Of a stretch of 64,000 nucleotides of DNA, positions 42,706 to 56,100 are shown one piece after another. Every line of letters begins with the position of its first letter. Within the stretch, counting starts at the first letter, position 1. The position numbers were made by a program, and so were the translations under genes. Source of the DNA: Siniperca chuatsi (Eukaryota; Chordata; Actinopteri; Centrarchiformes; Sinipercidae); NCBI RefSeq assembly GCF_020085105.1, contig NC_058046.1:11135675-11199674 (forward strand). Reading direction: 5' to 3'. Under the pieces are notes generated by a model that searched no databases, was not told the DNA's origin, and saw only the letters and a list, made by a program, of their open reading frames with translations.

Positions 42706-42959
42706 TCTCTCTTGTGAAGTAACCTAAACTGAAAATTAATATAAATGTACTTACGTAGCAGGTAATTGGATTGGACTTAACACTTTCTTCCTATAATTAG
42801 TAAAAAAATCTTTTCCAGGTAACTTTCTACAAAATGACACTTTTATATTAATTCCTTTGTAGGAAAACGATGGGGCTCATAAAGTTTTACCACATAGATT
42901 TTCAGATAAGTCTTAAGTCAAACTTTGTGTAAGTGTGGAGGGAAATGAAAACATGTTTA

Positions 42960-43170
42960 TGAAAAGGTTGAATTCCCGCACAGTGTCAGCACCAAGTTTA
43001 TTATAGATCATGGACCTTCGTCAGGCATCAAATATATATATAACAATATGAAACAACAACATCTTCATACTAGAGCCACAGCCTACAAAGGATAATCAAC
43101 AAGGGAGCCAAATCTCAAACACCTGACACAATTACCACAGCAATAATTGATAAAAACACCTTAAAATGAG
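42960..43170 (-). repeat. possible Penelope-like or SINE-like 3' relic
   Basis: On the minus strand the stretch reads GCCTGACGAAGGTCCATGAT, a 'CTGACGAAGG' motif common at ends of some fish Penelope-like and SINE families. The following GAAAC core of the hammerhead-like motif is not present. Ends and family are uncertain. Confidence 0.25.
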
Positions 43171-46100
43171 ACAAACAGTATATGTCTGAAACATTGTGTA
43201 TGTGCTGACTGTGTACAGGAATTCAACCATTTCTTTCACATAAGTTACATTTTGAACACACATGTCATGCCTTTTTGTTTATGCAGATTGTGTTTGTTAA
43301 CATCTTTATGAACTTATAGAGCCATGAAAACCCCCCTGAAAATGCTCATTGGGGTTGCTCGAAAAAATTTTAACTTGCAGTGATTAACAGATGGATGAAG
43401 GATGTTCGTTTTCTTACACTGTATCAGTTGGACAATGAAACAATTATCACCTTTCACTTACAATGCAATACAGTTAGATTAACTAACACTAACTACATCT
43501 CTACAGTAGATGGTGGAGAAGCATTAGACATAGCAGGGTATCTGTAGAAGTTACTGGAACTGAGCTATAAGAGATACTGCGGGCAAATCATGAGAAGCTT
43601 TTTCAGCTCCACAAAACCAAGCTATTTGCAGTATTCTAGTTTGTTTTAATCCACTGCGAATTTTTCTTGCATGAAATACCTCAAGGACACCTTTATCAGC
43701 TCCCACCCACAGATCTGCACTCTCCTTGTCTTGCAACGCTCAAGGTAATTTATTTAATACATTGCAAAATCATTTATCATTTTTATGGAGTGACAGGAAC
43801 AAAACAGCAGCAGCAAAGGCTACATGATTCTTCATGGTAATAGAAGAACTTTGAGTCTGATTAGTATCTCCTGTCTTGCAGTTTTAAAAGCAGTGGGGGA
43901 AAATAAACATCAGGGATTCTCGCTATGCAGCCATGGCAACTCAGGCATTGACGGTAATCTATTGACTGTTTTCAAAGTAACTGAGGCTTTGTCAAGCTTC
44001 TCACAGTTGGAAGTTAGCTCAGTCTTTATTTTTAACTGAACTGACAGCATCACATTCATAACATATAAAACTTTTATATAGTTTTATATTTAAACATGAA
44101 GGTTCTTCTACTATGCAAACATTTCACCAAACAAACAGCATTCTCCAATAGCAGTAAAAGTATGAGACAAAAGAAAACAGACAATATAATCTTTTAAAGC
44201 TTGTTCTACAAAAATCTATAATTTCTGAAATATCCCTTTAGTGGAAATATGTGAGGATGATCTTCACGCCTGCTAAAAATGTTGCCGAAAATGCCCCTAA
44301 ATCAATTTTTCTAGCCATCAACGCTCATGCTGCTCCCATTGTCCTTATGTCAGGATGACATACTGTCTCACCTGTCCAATTTCAAGTTGACCCATCGGAT
44401 ATCATTATGGGTGGCCCGACAACCGTGAAACTGTCAAAGAATAATTGATGTCATGGAATGGGTGTTACTGAAGCTATACATCACCTGATCTCTACCAACT
44501 TACCTTTTTATGATAGTACATTACAGGATATAATAAAGCAGCAGCATCCAAATTCAGCCTGTGCATAGAAATGCTTGCTGTAATTGGAAATTATGCTGTT
44601 AAATATAGATGAAATTCAAAAGTGATTTTGCATGGCATAAAAACATATTGTCTATGAATTAAGAAGCTATTCAAGCTCTTTTATTTAAGCATTTTCTCAC
44701 ACCAATTGTTATTAAGTACAGTGGCTCTTCATGTAAATTGCCTACACAATCACAACTTATAAGTAGCTGTTTATGGTTCTAAATGTCACCCACTGTTGCA
44801 GTCCTCTGGTACATGGTCTTATTCTGCTGTGCCAGCATCCCTGGGACTGCCATTAAATGGAGCTGAGCCATTGGAAATTATCTCTTCTTTCGGCTGATGA
44901 ACTAATTGTACTCGTATGCTGTAATAACACCATTAAAATGTAATACACTTGGGATCATTACTTCACATTTGATGTGGTTGCGTGTTACAGGACAAAGACA
45001 GAAAACAAGTGCTTCTGTTACAACAATGTTTACGCTTGTGATGAAATCCACTTTTCAAATCAGGAAAACTATCTCTCAGTGGAGTAAGTGACTATAAAGG
45101 GTGAGTGTGTTTTTCTTCCTCATTGTTGAAAACTGTTCTCCACGGGTGCACTAAATAATCAGATTAAATAGATGGAGAAAACTCAAGTATTACGTTGTGG
45201 AACTACAGATAAGTATTAAACTAGGGTTCGTGCATAACTAAGGCACATCCAGCTGCTAGAAGTGAATGATACAGTGCTGTCATCTCAGGCTTTGATGAAA
45301 GATCTTTCATTTTCTTGGCCACTAATGGGAATTCTCACAGTGTCAGTGGAGTCCTCATTTCAATTCCTGTTTTTAATTCATCATATAATTTCTTCAGGGC
45401 CAGGATAATGAAATGTTTGCCACAATATTATTCCCTTTTTAGGGAAATTAAAATCGCATTCATCTATCTTCGCTTATTCGAGGAAATGAAACTGACTATT
45501 TTAGGAAACAAAGGCTATCATTGCACATCTGCTTATCCCCCCACAACATGCACACACACACACACACACTGCCACAGACAAATAAATATAATGTGGGTTC
45601 AGTCTGGTTTTGAGCAACACTTTTGCTTGAAAAAAAGGGTCCCAACAAAACAAACAGAATAGTGTTTATATTCTGTCCAAAACTGGCCAGATACCCTGCC
45701 ATTAAGGGACATTCACTGACTTTCAAGGCCTTTGAACAAAGCTCAGCCTGAGTGCAGGGATCGTGGTTGTAATAAAGTCCCAGGATTTTCATGGTGTAGC
45801 TTTAGCGACTGTACCAGCGGGGAAGGGTCCTTGCCAAGCCTAACGACTTCAGATGTGCAAAGACTTTGGTATTGACTTTACATAATTAGGCAAGATGCAA
45901 TAACACAGCAACCTTGGAGCAGCGCACCTGGATAACAAGTGATCAAACAGCCCCATCCATCCATACTTTAAGAGTTTCAGCTCCTGCAACTCCCTGTTGA
46001 AATAGGCCTTGAAGCTCAAGCTCATTAACTCTTTCAGACATTGTTATACTCCCTCTTTTATACTACACTACTAAGTGTGTGTGCATGAGTGTGTGCACGT

Positions 46101-46330
46101 ATTAATACCATGCTGTTAACATAGGTCTTTTTTGTCTAATGTCTAATGTACAGCCCTGTCAGAGGAATTCAAGGACCCCTTCATTGACACCACCCATCAC
46201 GTTCATTTGAATTGATTTTAAACTGAATGTTATTTAACAGTATTGATTTTGTAAAAGTGGATATTGTTACAATATTTTTTCCATACAGCTGAACTGTCAA
46301 ATTTAGCTCAGTAAAGTTTACCATTTGGAG
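43171..46330. other. AT-rich non-coding stretch
   Basis: No supported gene or RNA. A short pure (CA)n lies at about 45549-45568. The ORFs at 43551-43736 and 45315-45662 lack any support. Confidence 0.45.
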
Positions 46331-46334
46331 TGGA

Positions 46335-46745
46335 ATCTATTTTAACAGTTTATCCATTACTTTTAGCTAACTGCTTCAACTGTTTATTTTAGCTTACTAT
46401 TTCAGCTGTTTATCAGTTACCTTTAGCTAACTATTTCATTTATCCATTACTTTTAACAAACTATTTGAATCATTTATCCATTATGCTAAGCTTTTCAACT
46501 GTTTATCCATTACTTTGACAAACAATTTCACCTGTTTATCAATTACCTTTAGCTTACTATTTCAACCATTTATCAATTATCTGTAGCTAACTATTTCAAC
46601 TGTTTATCCATTACTTTTACCTTACTATTACTATACTAAGTTTTACTTATAGCTATTTTAACTGTATCCATACTTTTGGGTAACTATTGCATTGTTTTTA
46701 CCTAAGTATTTGAACTGTTATTTATTACTTCCAGCTATTTATTTA
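46335..46745. repeat. degenerate minisatellite, ~34-bp period
   Basis: About ten diverged units of the form TTATCCATTACTTTTAGCTA followed by ACTATTTCAACTGT. Unit length is mostly 26-36 bases. It sits immediately left of a hAT-like terminus at 46992 and is probably internal to that element. Confidence 0.85.
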
Positions 46746-46992
46746 AACTAGCTAACGCCAACTGTATACTATAGACTTCCCTGCTTGCTTGCTAACTAGT
46801 TATCATGTGAGTCTTATCACAACAGGCAGTGTTCAGGTGTTACAGCTGACTCAAATGGCTATATTTAAAAAAAAAAAAAAACGTTCTTTGTTTCCAAATT
46901 AGTTGAGCTACTCCACAATCTTTCCATGTAGCCAGCTGGTAACTGCAGAGGTACCCCCTAAGGCACCAGTACCCCTGGTTGGGAATCACTGG
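46746..46992. mobile_element. hAT-like element, right end
   Basis: The right terminus, read in reverse from 46992, is CAGTGATTCCCAACCAGGGG, followed by a GGTAC-rich block. This is the CAGTGGTTCCCAA-type end of a hAT-like element. The left end is not identified; the element may extend left through the minisatellite. No transposase is visible. Confidence 0.65.
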
Positions 46993-47559
46993 TATAAAAC
47001 ATGTGAAAGGCCACGTTCTCGTCTGTCAATATCTACCTTATATGTGAAAATAATGTTGCAGGTTTTAGATCTCACCAATGAGGCTATTGGAGTAACTTGT
47101 ACTCACAATTTACAGATTTACACTAGGTTTAAACTGCATTTTTATCACTCTCCCAGTATTTACTTTGAAGGATTAAAACGTCTGCACACAGTGACCAATA
47201 CATTACAAATTTTAAAGACATTAAGACCCATCTGAGTCAAATACAATTTGAGTGCAATTTATTTAGAGGCCCTTATCAGTTCAATCATCAATTAATCTGT
47301 TTTTTTGTTTGGGGAATCCAGGTGCAATCACTGAAGGGGGTGGAAGTGAATTTGTTTCTTAATTCATTTATGTAAACTTGGCTTCCCTCCAGTTGCAGCA
47401 GATGATTTCGTTTGTCTGAGCAGCGTGCCTGATATAATAGGATTACAATCTGGCTGTTGGAAAATTATCTGTGGACCTTTGTGTTTCTGAAGGTTTGAGC
47501 AGGTCTATTATGATTGTTGTTTTTTTATTCTATGCCTTAATTTGGCTTTAAAGTATACA
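46993..47559. other. AT-rich non-coding stretch
   Basis: No recognised gene or repeat. The 110-codon ORF starting at 46903 runs through the hAT terminus and is rejected. Confidence 0.45.
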
Positions 47560-47935
47560 TTATATCATATAAGTAAACCTTTTAGCACAAGTGTAATATT
47601 TACTTCTAAGGTCAGGGATGATCCTGATCAGTGAAGTAACTAATCATTCTAAAAAAAAAAGATGTTTGGTCATTTGAAGTTGAGGCATTTACAGTAGAAG
47701 CCAAAGATGTTTTTGGCTCTTTAGCTGGGAAATGCTCCTTTATATTCACCAGCTAGTTGCTAACTTTGTCTGTTTGCTGTTTGGTGCTGTGCAGTTAGCA
47801 TCGGTTTATCAGAGCTTTTTTTGTTGAACAGTTGCCTGCTGTGAACTGCAGGGTCAGGTGATGGAGAAACCCCCTTCACATTACACATAGTGGTTTGATC
47901 CATTGTTAATATAAAAACCCTGATTAGTGCAGCTT
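47560..47935. repeat. dispersed repeat, copy 1
   Basis: It shares with 51740-52050 the blocks GTGCAATATTTACTT (variant), AATGCTCC..TAT.TTCACCAGCTAG and TTTGGTGCTG.GCAG. Both are copies of one unnamed fish interspersed repeat, about 4 kb apart in the same orientation. Confidence 0.65.
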
Positions 47936-50900
47936 TAAAAAAAGTAAAGACATCCTGCGAAATACTTCACATTTAAAATAAAATGCATTGCACTATTGTG
48001 TAATTAATGCTACATTCACATGGATTCAGGCAGACGGACAACACCTACTGGACAGCACGGGAAAAACAAACAAACAGGATACAGGATGGCAAAACGAAAC
48101 ACGCATGATGATATGTTGCTATGGTGATGTCATATTGTTTACAAAGAATGGAATAAAATATATTAAATAAAATTATTTCGTATCTATTATTTTATGTAGC
48201 CTAATTATTTTAGTAATGCATGTAGTTATAAAATGCAACTTTCTCTTAATATTTTATTGAAAATTAAATTTAATTAAAATTAATGTTAAATTCCCTCCAA
48301 AACATGAATTCCCTCCAAAACATAAGGTAATTCATTCATTTCTGACATGGATGGTGAAAGGAGAACTGCACTTGGTGTATCCCTTGTTTACAAACCAAAA
48401 TGATTAACTTCTTGTTGTCCAGATAGCCCATTTTATCCCCTTGTGTGACATCGTAACATCCGGTTGTGAATTCCATCACAGAGGATGACAAAAAGTTTAA
48501 ATATTTTGACTTTGGACGGTAATGCCGTCTACTGCCATCTACCTTCTTGTGGACTTTAACATGTACAGAAACACTGAGTTTAAATGGAGACAAAATAACT
48601 TCACCCAAGTTACTTTTTGGGAGATGTTCCTCTGGACTCTCCACCCCATTACCAAACCGTCATGGTGGGAAAAAAGTGCTGCTTTTAAAAGGGATGAGAG
48701 GATTGGCCCCTCATATATTCACTGATAATTTATGATAATGAATTCTTTCTAATCCTAATGTGTTTCCATCTGTGTCCTGGCCTCCACCCACAAAAATACC
48801 AAAAATGCACCACCACTCCGCACTGTGCGCCCTGCACCTTGATTCACCGGATTAGCACCCCACCCTCTCTCCACCCGTTACTATTCACCTTATTCACCAT
48901 TACCAGTGAAGTCAAAATGGAAATGAGGTTCAGTTAAGAAAGTCTCATCAGAGGCACGAACTCATGTCTCCAGGGCATATTCAGATGAAGGTATCCTTGG
49001 AGACATTTGGCAGATTCAGGAATGTCCTCGAGGTGGGATTAATGAAAAAAAAAAAAAATCACACCAGGGACACATTCTCACAGGGCACCACATGCTGTAG
49101 TATGAATGTAAGACTAACTCTAATAATCTTTCATTCAATAAACGCATTTTACTGTTTCAGACACTCTATATTCTTATAGAGACCAACATAAAAATGGGAT
49201 ATAACTAATAAAACTATCATCTCATCCTGTGCGTACCTATTGTATGTAATGTGACTGATAGGTTAGAATTTGCATTTCATTCTGAAGCCTTATTTGCTTG
49301 TCTGTCTATGGCACTGAATGTCTTGTTTGGGTGCTTATTCATTTTGATTTGTTTTTTAAGCATTTCAAAAAAGCTAGGCAATTTTAATGTTTCAGCTATT
49401 TTTTTTCTACATAGCACAATGCCACATAATCCTTGAGCAAATACACAAGTCAAAGAATATCTAGAGGGATCTGGCATAGACCTTTATGTTAAAATTAAGC
49501 ACTGCTGTCATCTTACAAGCAACACACTGCACAAGGCTGCGCATGAGTGAGTGCAGTGCAGTGAGTATACTAAAGGAGACAGGAATCTGCATTTGATTCC
49601 CTATGCTACCTACTCTGCACAAGCTCAGATACTCAAACAGGGTGAGACCCAAGGAGCAACAAGGGTGAAAATATCTTGCAGGCAGAAGATATGCCATGAT
49701 AGATGCACTACAAACAGAAATGAGGTGCAAATAGAGGAAAACAGCTTGTAAGCACTCGTCTCTAAATAGACTGCGGGGCTTGTTTCTATTTTCTGTTTCG
49801 TTTCTGTCTGAACCTACAACACACCATGGAAGTTTGTGCTGTTTCATCCCAGCAGACACAAATCCTGGATGACATAGCAAATCCATCCATCGGTGATTAG
49901 CACCAGTGACGCAAAGAGACGGCAATTTCTTCTTTGACTTTAGGCCTGACCACCTACACACAATCCCAGCATGGCTCCTCTCGCTCTCGTCTGCTGTTTC
50001 TAAGAGCCCACAGAGAGCTCCCCAAGCACTACTTCATCTAGGAGGATGTCAAACATAATGTTGACAGTTAATGTGGTCATTTGGTGCATGGCTGGCAGTG
50101 ATGGCTTTTCAATTAATACAGCCCAAATGACAAAAATGCTCAATTAGCTTTAATGTATTCTACTCTCTGATGAATGCTGTGTAAGTGGATGAGGGAAAAG
50201 TAATTTATCTGCTGCATTTTACCTATAATGACTTGACCTAAAGTTGCAATATTCAGCAGTGCTAGAAGACCAACTTTTCTGCCTCGGACATGATATAGAC
50301 TGTTGTCGGAAAGACTTACTGTTCGCCCTCTGGGGGGTTGAAAGGACAACAGAAAGCTAGACAAAGAAAGACATGTTGGCAAAGCTGGCTAAATGAAAAG
50401 TGAAACTTGAGCTGCTGCACAAAAACTTCTAATACCCGCACAGACAAGAGGAACAGATGTAGATATACTGGTAAATATCAAACACTGACAGCCTTCAGAA
50501 GCCATGTGAGACTGCGGGCCCCCAGGAGTGTTGACTACAATTGGATGGCACATGCTGCTTGTGCTGTGTTGAGTTGCTGTTATTCTTCTTCATTCTTTTA
50601 TCACATCAGCCCTTAATGTGTGTGGTGAGAACAACAAAGATTTTAGTTTGAGAATGTCACTGACCACACTGTGTGCTTTTTCATACAGCTTGACGTGTTT
50701 TTCCTCTCTGAATATGCAATCCCAGCCCATCCCAAAACATAGCAACCAGCAAGTTTCATGTCTATAATATTCAAACTGGGTAATCCTCAAACTGCTTCTG
50801 AGACCAGTTTTCAAGTCTGCTAATCTGAGTCGGATTAGACAGTGCTAACAGGATTGCCTTGGAAACATAATATTAATTTTAGTCTTGAAAAACAGGACAG

Positions 50901-51739
50901 CTTCACTTCATGTATTGCTGCTTCGGGGCGATGCACTGCAGATGTCGAGTTGAATTTCCCTCTCTCTAAAGTGTCTACCAAATAGAGTTCTTCTCAGAAG
51001 GAGAATAATTCAATAAAATCAGAGTGACTCTCCTTGAGCATTAGTTCCAGATGTTTGGCCTCAGACGTTTGGATTCACATTGACAGTTTGGGTGTGTGTG
51101 AGTGTCTGTACACGTGCATTTGTGTGCCATGAGATTTATCTGCCGGTGCAGTTGAGCGAAAGCCAACAGCAGGTGTGATATTATGGTTCGCTCTTATTTT
51201 GAGGTGAGCAGATGTAGTGCTATTAAAGCCTTACCGGATACAAAAGCTGCTCTTTTGTAGCATTCTGATCATCCATCTAATCTAGTCTAGGACTCCAACA
51301 TAAAACCAGGCAGCTGGGATGATGGCTTTGTTTAAAAGTTACCACAAAAAACAAGCCTTGCATCCTGTTTTTTTAATCTACAAGAATACTTTAAGATTAT
51401 GTAATTTATGGAAGATAAGATAAAAATGCTAACCAACCAAATCAGTATACTATAAGTTTTGGTGGAGAAGGTTTTAGCATGTACTGTTTTCAGATTTTTT
51501 GATGGCAGACTTCTAAATAGGGGTTGACATTAGACATATTAGCAATTTGGTTGTACTGTGAATTCGCTAACTACCTTTTTCCCATGTTCACAAATTAAGT
51601 GGCACATAGCTTTACATTAAAACTTTTTATTTATTTTATATTATTATATACCTGGATTAATTAATGTTTTTTTTTAGTTAAGGGCAGCCCAATTAGCTGG
51701 GAAAACAACATTTGCATATGATCACATTATAAACTTGAT
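47936..51739. other. AT-rich non-coding stretch
   Basis: No supported feature. The 166-codon minus-strand ORF at 49461-49961 is the longest unexplained ORF here, but it has no motif, no splice context and Cys-rich random-like composition. Confidence 0.45.
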
Positions 51740-52050
51740 ATGGCTAACGTGTTAGCAAACAGTTGTCTACTTACACATCCAGCAGACATGGAGCAACATT
51801 GGCATTAATTTGGAGTCATGTTTCAATCCACCTGGCGAATGTAAGTGCAATATTTACTTTCTTTTTATCCCTGAGGTAAATATCTGGCTCATTAGTGGCT
51901 AAATGCTCCACTATGTTCACCAGCTAGCTGCCAACTTTGTCTACTTGTCATTTGGTGCTGGGCAGATAGTGTATAGGTTGGTTTTTCGACCTTTTTTGCT
52001 GACAGCTGCCCACTGCGCCTGGAAACAACACTGATGGGAGCTGTGAGACA
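51740..52050. repeat. dispersed repeat, copy 2
   Basis: Second copy of the unit at 47560, recognised by CACTATGTTCACCAGCTAGC, AACTTTGTCTACTTGTCATT and GCTGACAGCTGCCCACTG. Directly followed by another dispersed unit at 52085. Confidence 0.65.
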
Positions 52051-52084
52051 GAACAAAAAAAGTTGCGGACTGTGTAACCAAAAC

Positions 52085-52625
52085 TATTATCTTAAGACCA
52101 TAGACTGTATAAAAGAACTGGACATAGTCATCGTGACATCCTTCATTGGTTTGTGGACTACTGTTTTGAAGCCTTGAGTTTGGTATTTTGGCCGTTGCCA
52201 TCTTGGTTTTTTGCAACCAGTGACCGGAAATGAACATAAATTATCAGCTAACGCTAGCGCTACCTAGGTTAGCAAGGTGACCAAAATGTTATTGTCACTG
52301 TATGTGACCATAATTTACAAAATGAACATCATACTGTATTGAAGAAGACTTGAAACTAACAATTGAGACCATAAACTCATTAGGAAAAAGTTTACTTAAG
52401 TAATCAATCAAGTGAGAAGTAATTTTCTCATAGACTTATATACAATCAGACTTCTTTTTGCAACCAGTGGAGTTGCCCCCCGGCTGATCATTAGAAAAAA
52501 TGTGGGTTTAAGGCACTTTCGCATTGTTTTCATTTTTCAGCCCCGGAGGTCGCCGCTAAAATGTTTCATAGAGTTGAAGGGAACTGCAAAGTGGATGATA
52601 ATTCTCTGTGGAGTTTAGTGCTGGG
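52085..52625. repeat. dispersed repeat fragments
   Basis: Blocks CATAGACTGTATAAAAGAAC, GTGACATCCTTCATTGGTTT and TTGCAACCAGTGACCGGAA (52085-52230), and CTTTTTGCAACCAGTGGAGT (about 52450), resemble one abundant percomorph repeat. The middle (about 52235-52420) is less clear. Confidence 0.5.
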
Positions 52626-52669
52626 AGTGGCCTGTTTCACATATACATAGTCGTTTTATATTGAATAGA

Positions 52670-53100
52670 GCTGCTTTAAAGGTGAGGTATGCGATTCTTA
52701 TCCCAATACATGTCGTTTTGTCAAATTAAGCGAATATCTTTTCACGGTCCGCTAGCTGTCGGTGTATACGCTGAAAAAAATCTGGTGTTTGTACACAGCC
52801 CTGGCTCTGTAAATGAGAAATAAACGGAGCCACACAACACTATTCCAACCATTCCAGCCATGATTTGTGTGTCAGGTAACGTTAAATGACTTGCCCACGG
52901 ACATTCAGCTTACTTTCTAGTTTGCCAAGATATGCTGTTGTTGTGATGTTAGCTATAGTAGCAGGAGAGTTGTGAGTATCGCTGTCTGGAGCTGGTATGC
53001 TGGCTCTGGGAAACGTCTCGTCCTCTCTGGCTGTTAGCTTCGCAGCAGCAACTGTAGCGACAGTTTGCTAACCCACAACCTAGCTAACGTTAGTTACATT
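52670..53100. repeat. dispersed repeat fragment, CpG-bearing
   Basis: It starts AAAGGTGAGGTATGCGATTC and continues through GTAAATGAGAAATAAACGGA to AGCTAACGTTAGTTACATTA. It resembles a repeat seen widely in fish genomes. The composition is less AT-rich than its surroundings. No ORF. Confidence 0.5.
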
Positions 53101-56100
53101 ACTTGCTGTATCGTTGTTCGCTCTAAATCATGGCATTTGTCATTGTATTGGATTTCCCTAGAATCACATTTTGATGTCTTTCTTTCTATCAACATTTGAT
53201 CTTTGAAATATCCTTTATGCTTAAACTTTTAGGAAGCAGAAAAATTTCAGTGAATATCAATTAGTACCTAGTACCTATTAGAGAGATTCTTTCAATAGCA
53301 ATATTTAATCAAATGATTCAAAGTGGAACTTTGAATCATTATTCTTCGGATGAGGGACTGGCTCTTCACTCTCTGGTGTTACAAATTACATTAATTTGGC
53401 CATAAGTTTCCTACCAGAAGCTGTAGAAAAGGCTGATTGGTGCTTCAGCTCAGACAGATTTCCTTTCTGCCACTCTGGAACCGAGCAGCTCTTTAATGTC
53501 TGGGCTCAATGTTCTGGTCATTAGTTCAAGACCATTGACTTGATAATCTCACCTGGGAAGGACAGGTAATGGTTCCTATCGGCACAATTATGGCTACTCA
53601 CACAAACAGCTATTCGTACTTGTCATGTACATACCTGCTCAATTTCTCTGACCTCGGGAGCTAAGTGGTGGAGCCTGACATCTGGCACGGGGGTCACAAA
53701 ACACTGTCAGATTTCTTCCAGTAGTTTCTAAAGTTTAAGAAAACCTTACAAACACCCACTACAATCATTATATTTTTCATTTCCAAAAAGGGGTATCTTA
53801 TAAATCAAATTGTGTGAAATTTTTGTGACAAAAGCATCAATTAACGCATCAATTTAAAAACCTTGCCTCTTCTCTTCAGTGTTTATTTCAATGACATCCT
53901 ATGATTTATCGCAAAAGATCCTCCGTGAATCCAGCCATGAAACGGCACTGTTTTTTCAAAACCCAACAGAGAACTGAAAGTCTTTTGTTGCTGGTGTTTA
54001 AAGGTTTACAGTGTCCTGTAAAACAAAGAGCCGTGCAGTAAGGATTACATGAAGAAGACACAAATATAGATCTTGCATGATGCTGCAGCTCTGACTAGAA
54101 GAATGTAATTTCCACAAAATCTGTTTTAAAATATAAAATGTTCAAATTTGAATGTATGTTTGGGTCAAAACAAATATACTAGTATATTTCAGGTATTAAC
54201 AGAAAGTGTGCTGTCAAGTCAATGCACATGAACACACACGAAACGACTTCACGTCACCCTGCAAGTTGCCACCTCTGCTCGACACACTATTCTTTTTTTT
54301 GTTTATTTGTTTGTTTTCCCCAAAACACAATTACAAAGACATCCAGGATAGTATTGTGACATTTCACAGGTAAGTGTTGGTCTTTTTCTCCACCCACCAA
54401 AAGGTCACGTCCAGTGATAAAGGAAGTCAACAGTGTAAGGCAATATTCTTGGCTGAAATACATCAAAACAAAGGAAAAAAACACGAGAGGAAAGAAATCT
54501 GTCACTTGAGGCTGAAATTAAAAAAAAGGAAACATTCTTCCATTTCCACTTTAAGTGCTGGGGATGTTAAATTACATACTCTTCAAGCACTGTAATACCT
54601 ACACCACCAGTTAAGTAGATTAAGATAGATTAAATGTATTACTGTCTTGAAAATGCTTTAATTTTATTACTCTACGGGGAAGTATTCCAAAGATTAGATT
54701 TAGATAACAGATCATTTTGTTGAGTTTTAGGAAACAACTGGGGAACATGCTTACAGTTTTCAGTAATTTAACCTGTGACATTTCAAAATGAACCTCCCTA
54801 TCCTCCTAGACAAGGTGGTGTATGCTTTTCCAACATGACCGAACCTTTAGAGTTCCAAAATTGACTCCTGCTCACTTCAGTGTCCTACATTTCTTGCCTC
54901 TCAAATGGAATGTTTTGGATTTGATTGATTTCCAACTTGATCTATCTTTGCACCTATACTCAACCACCTCCATCAACTTGGCTGAAATGCAACTAGAGAG
55001 CTATTGATTTTTGCACCCCTGAAATCACTTAGAAGAGGATATACACTTTGCTCTCACTGTACCAAAATAATTTTATCTCTCCAAAATGGTTTCCTATATT
55101 CTCAATTTCACAGACCCATTTTATTCAGGGGAACATTACTGTGGGGGGAAATTGAACATGGACTGGCTGCGCCCAAGTCAATGAAACTTTAAGATATAGA
55201 GCCAACATTTACAGTGTGTGGAAGTACTGTGCAACCCACTGTGCTCAGTGACACTTTTAATGTATAGCTGGTATTATAGGTTTCAATAGATATTTATAAA
55301 AGAACCAAAAATAAAGGGTCTTGGTTCACATATGTGATTGCTGCTTTAATAAATACAATTTTATGTGTGACTCCAGTGGTGTTAATAATAGGAGCCTAAA
55401 ATATGCACAATATGATGTACTGGCCATACAGTATCTTTTAAAATACTGAAAGATTACATCACAGATTGTGGACACAGCTGCTCTCATAAACCAAATAATA
55501 TATCAACAAAGATTTTAGGATCCATGTTTACATACAAAAACAGCCCAATGTCCACAGCTTTTGCAGCTTTTTAGACGTTGTTGCACTGAAATTGGGGGGA
55601 AAAAGCCCTGCTTCCACATGACAGAGTGTCATCCACAGTGTTACTCTTTATGTCAAAGTCACCTTTCGTGTCACTGCTTCATGGAAAGCTGCCCAATGAT
55701 GAGCTGCCAGGTATTAAGCATTTTTAATCTCACTTAATCTCCCACGAGTTTCATCCAACCTTCCACTTTCAAGGAGTTAAAACTTTATGATTTGTGATTC
55801 GCGTTTACGATTCTCATCTTCCCTTCCCTCCCTGTCCCTAAGGTGACATCAAGTGCGCTTTTTCCTTTATCATATATAGACTTACTGCAGCATAGAAGCA
55901 AATGACCTGGCCTAAATGGAAACAATCACGTTCTTGATTATTGAATCTTGCATCTCGTGCAACACTTGAAAGAAATATTAAACATGGATTAGCAGTAAAT
56001 TAAAGAGAATAATCCCATCTTCAAGAAAAATAATCCCATCTTTTTTCCCCCTTCTTTTTCATCACTGGGTGTTTTGCGTGAAGCCCATGACCAAATATGT

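Noticed and set aside
42960..43035. Hammerhead ribozyme of a Penelope-like element
   Set aside because: The CTGACGA half is present on the minus strand, but the GAAAC half and the flanking stems are absent, so at most a decayed relic.
48336..48735. Overlapping ORFs on both strands
   Set aside because: No motif; the frames are open on both strands by chance.
49461..49961. 166-codon minus-strand ORF
   Set aside because: Longest unexplained ORF in the right half, but no recognisable motif, no splice-site context and random-like composition rich in Cys and Leu.
54822..55192. Two adjacent short ORFs suggestive of a LINE fragment
   Set aside because: I compared them by eye with L1/Tx1-like ORF2 motifs and found no convincing match.
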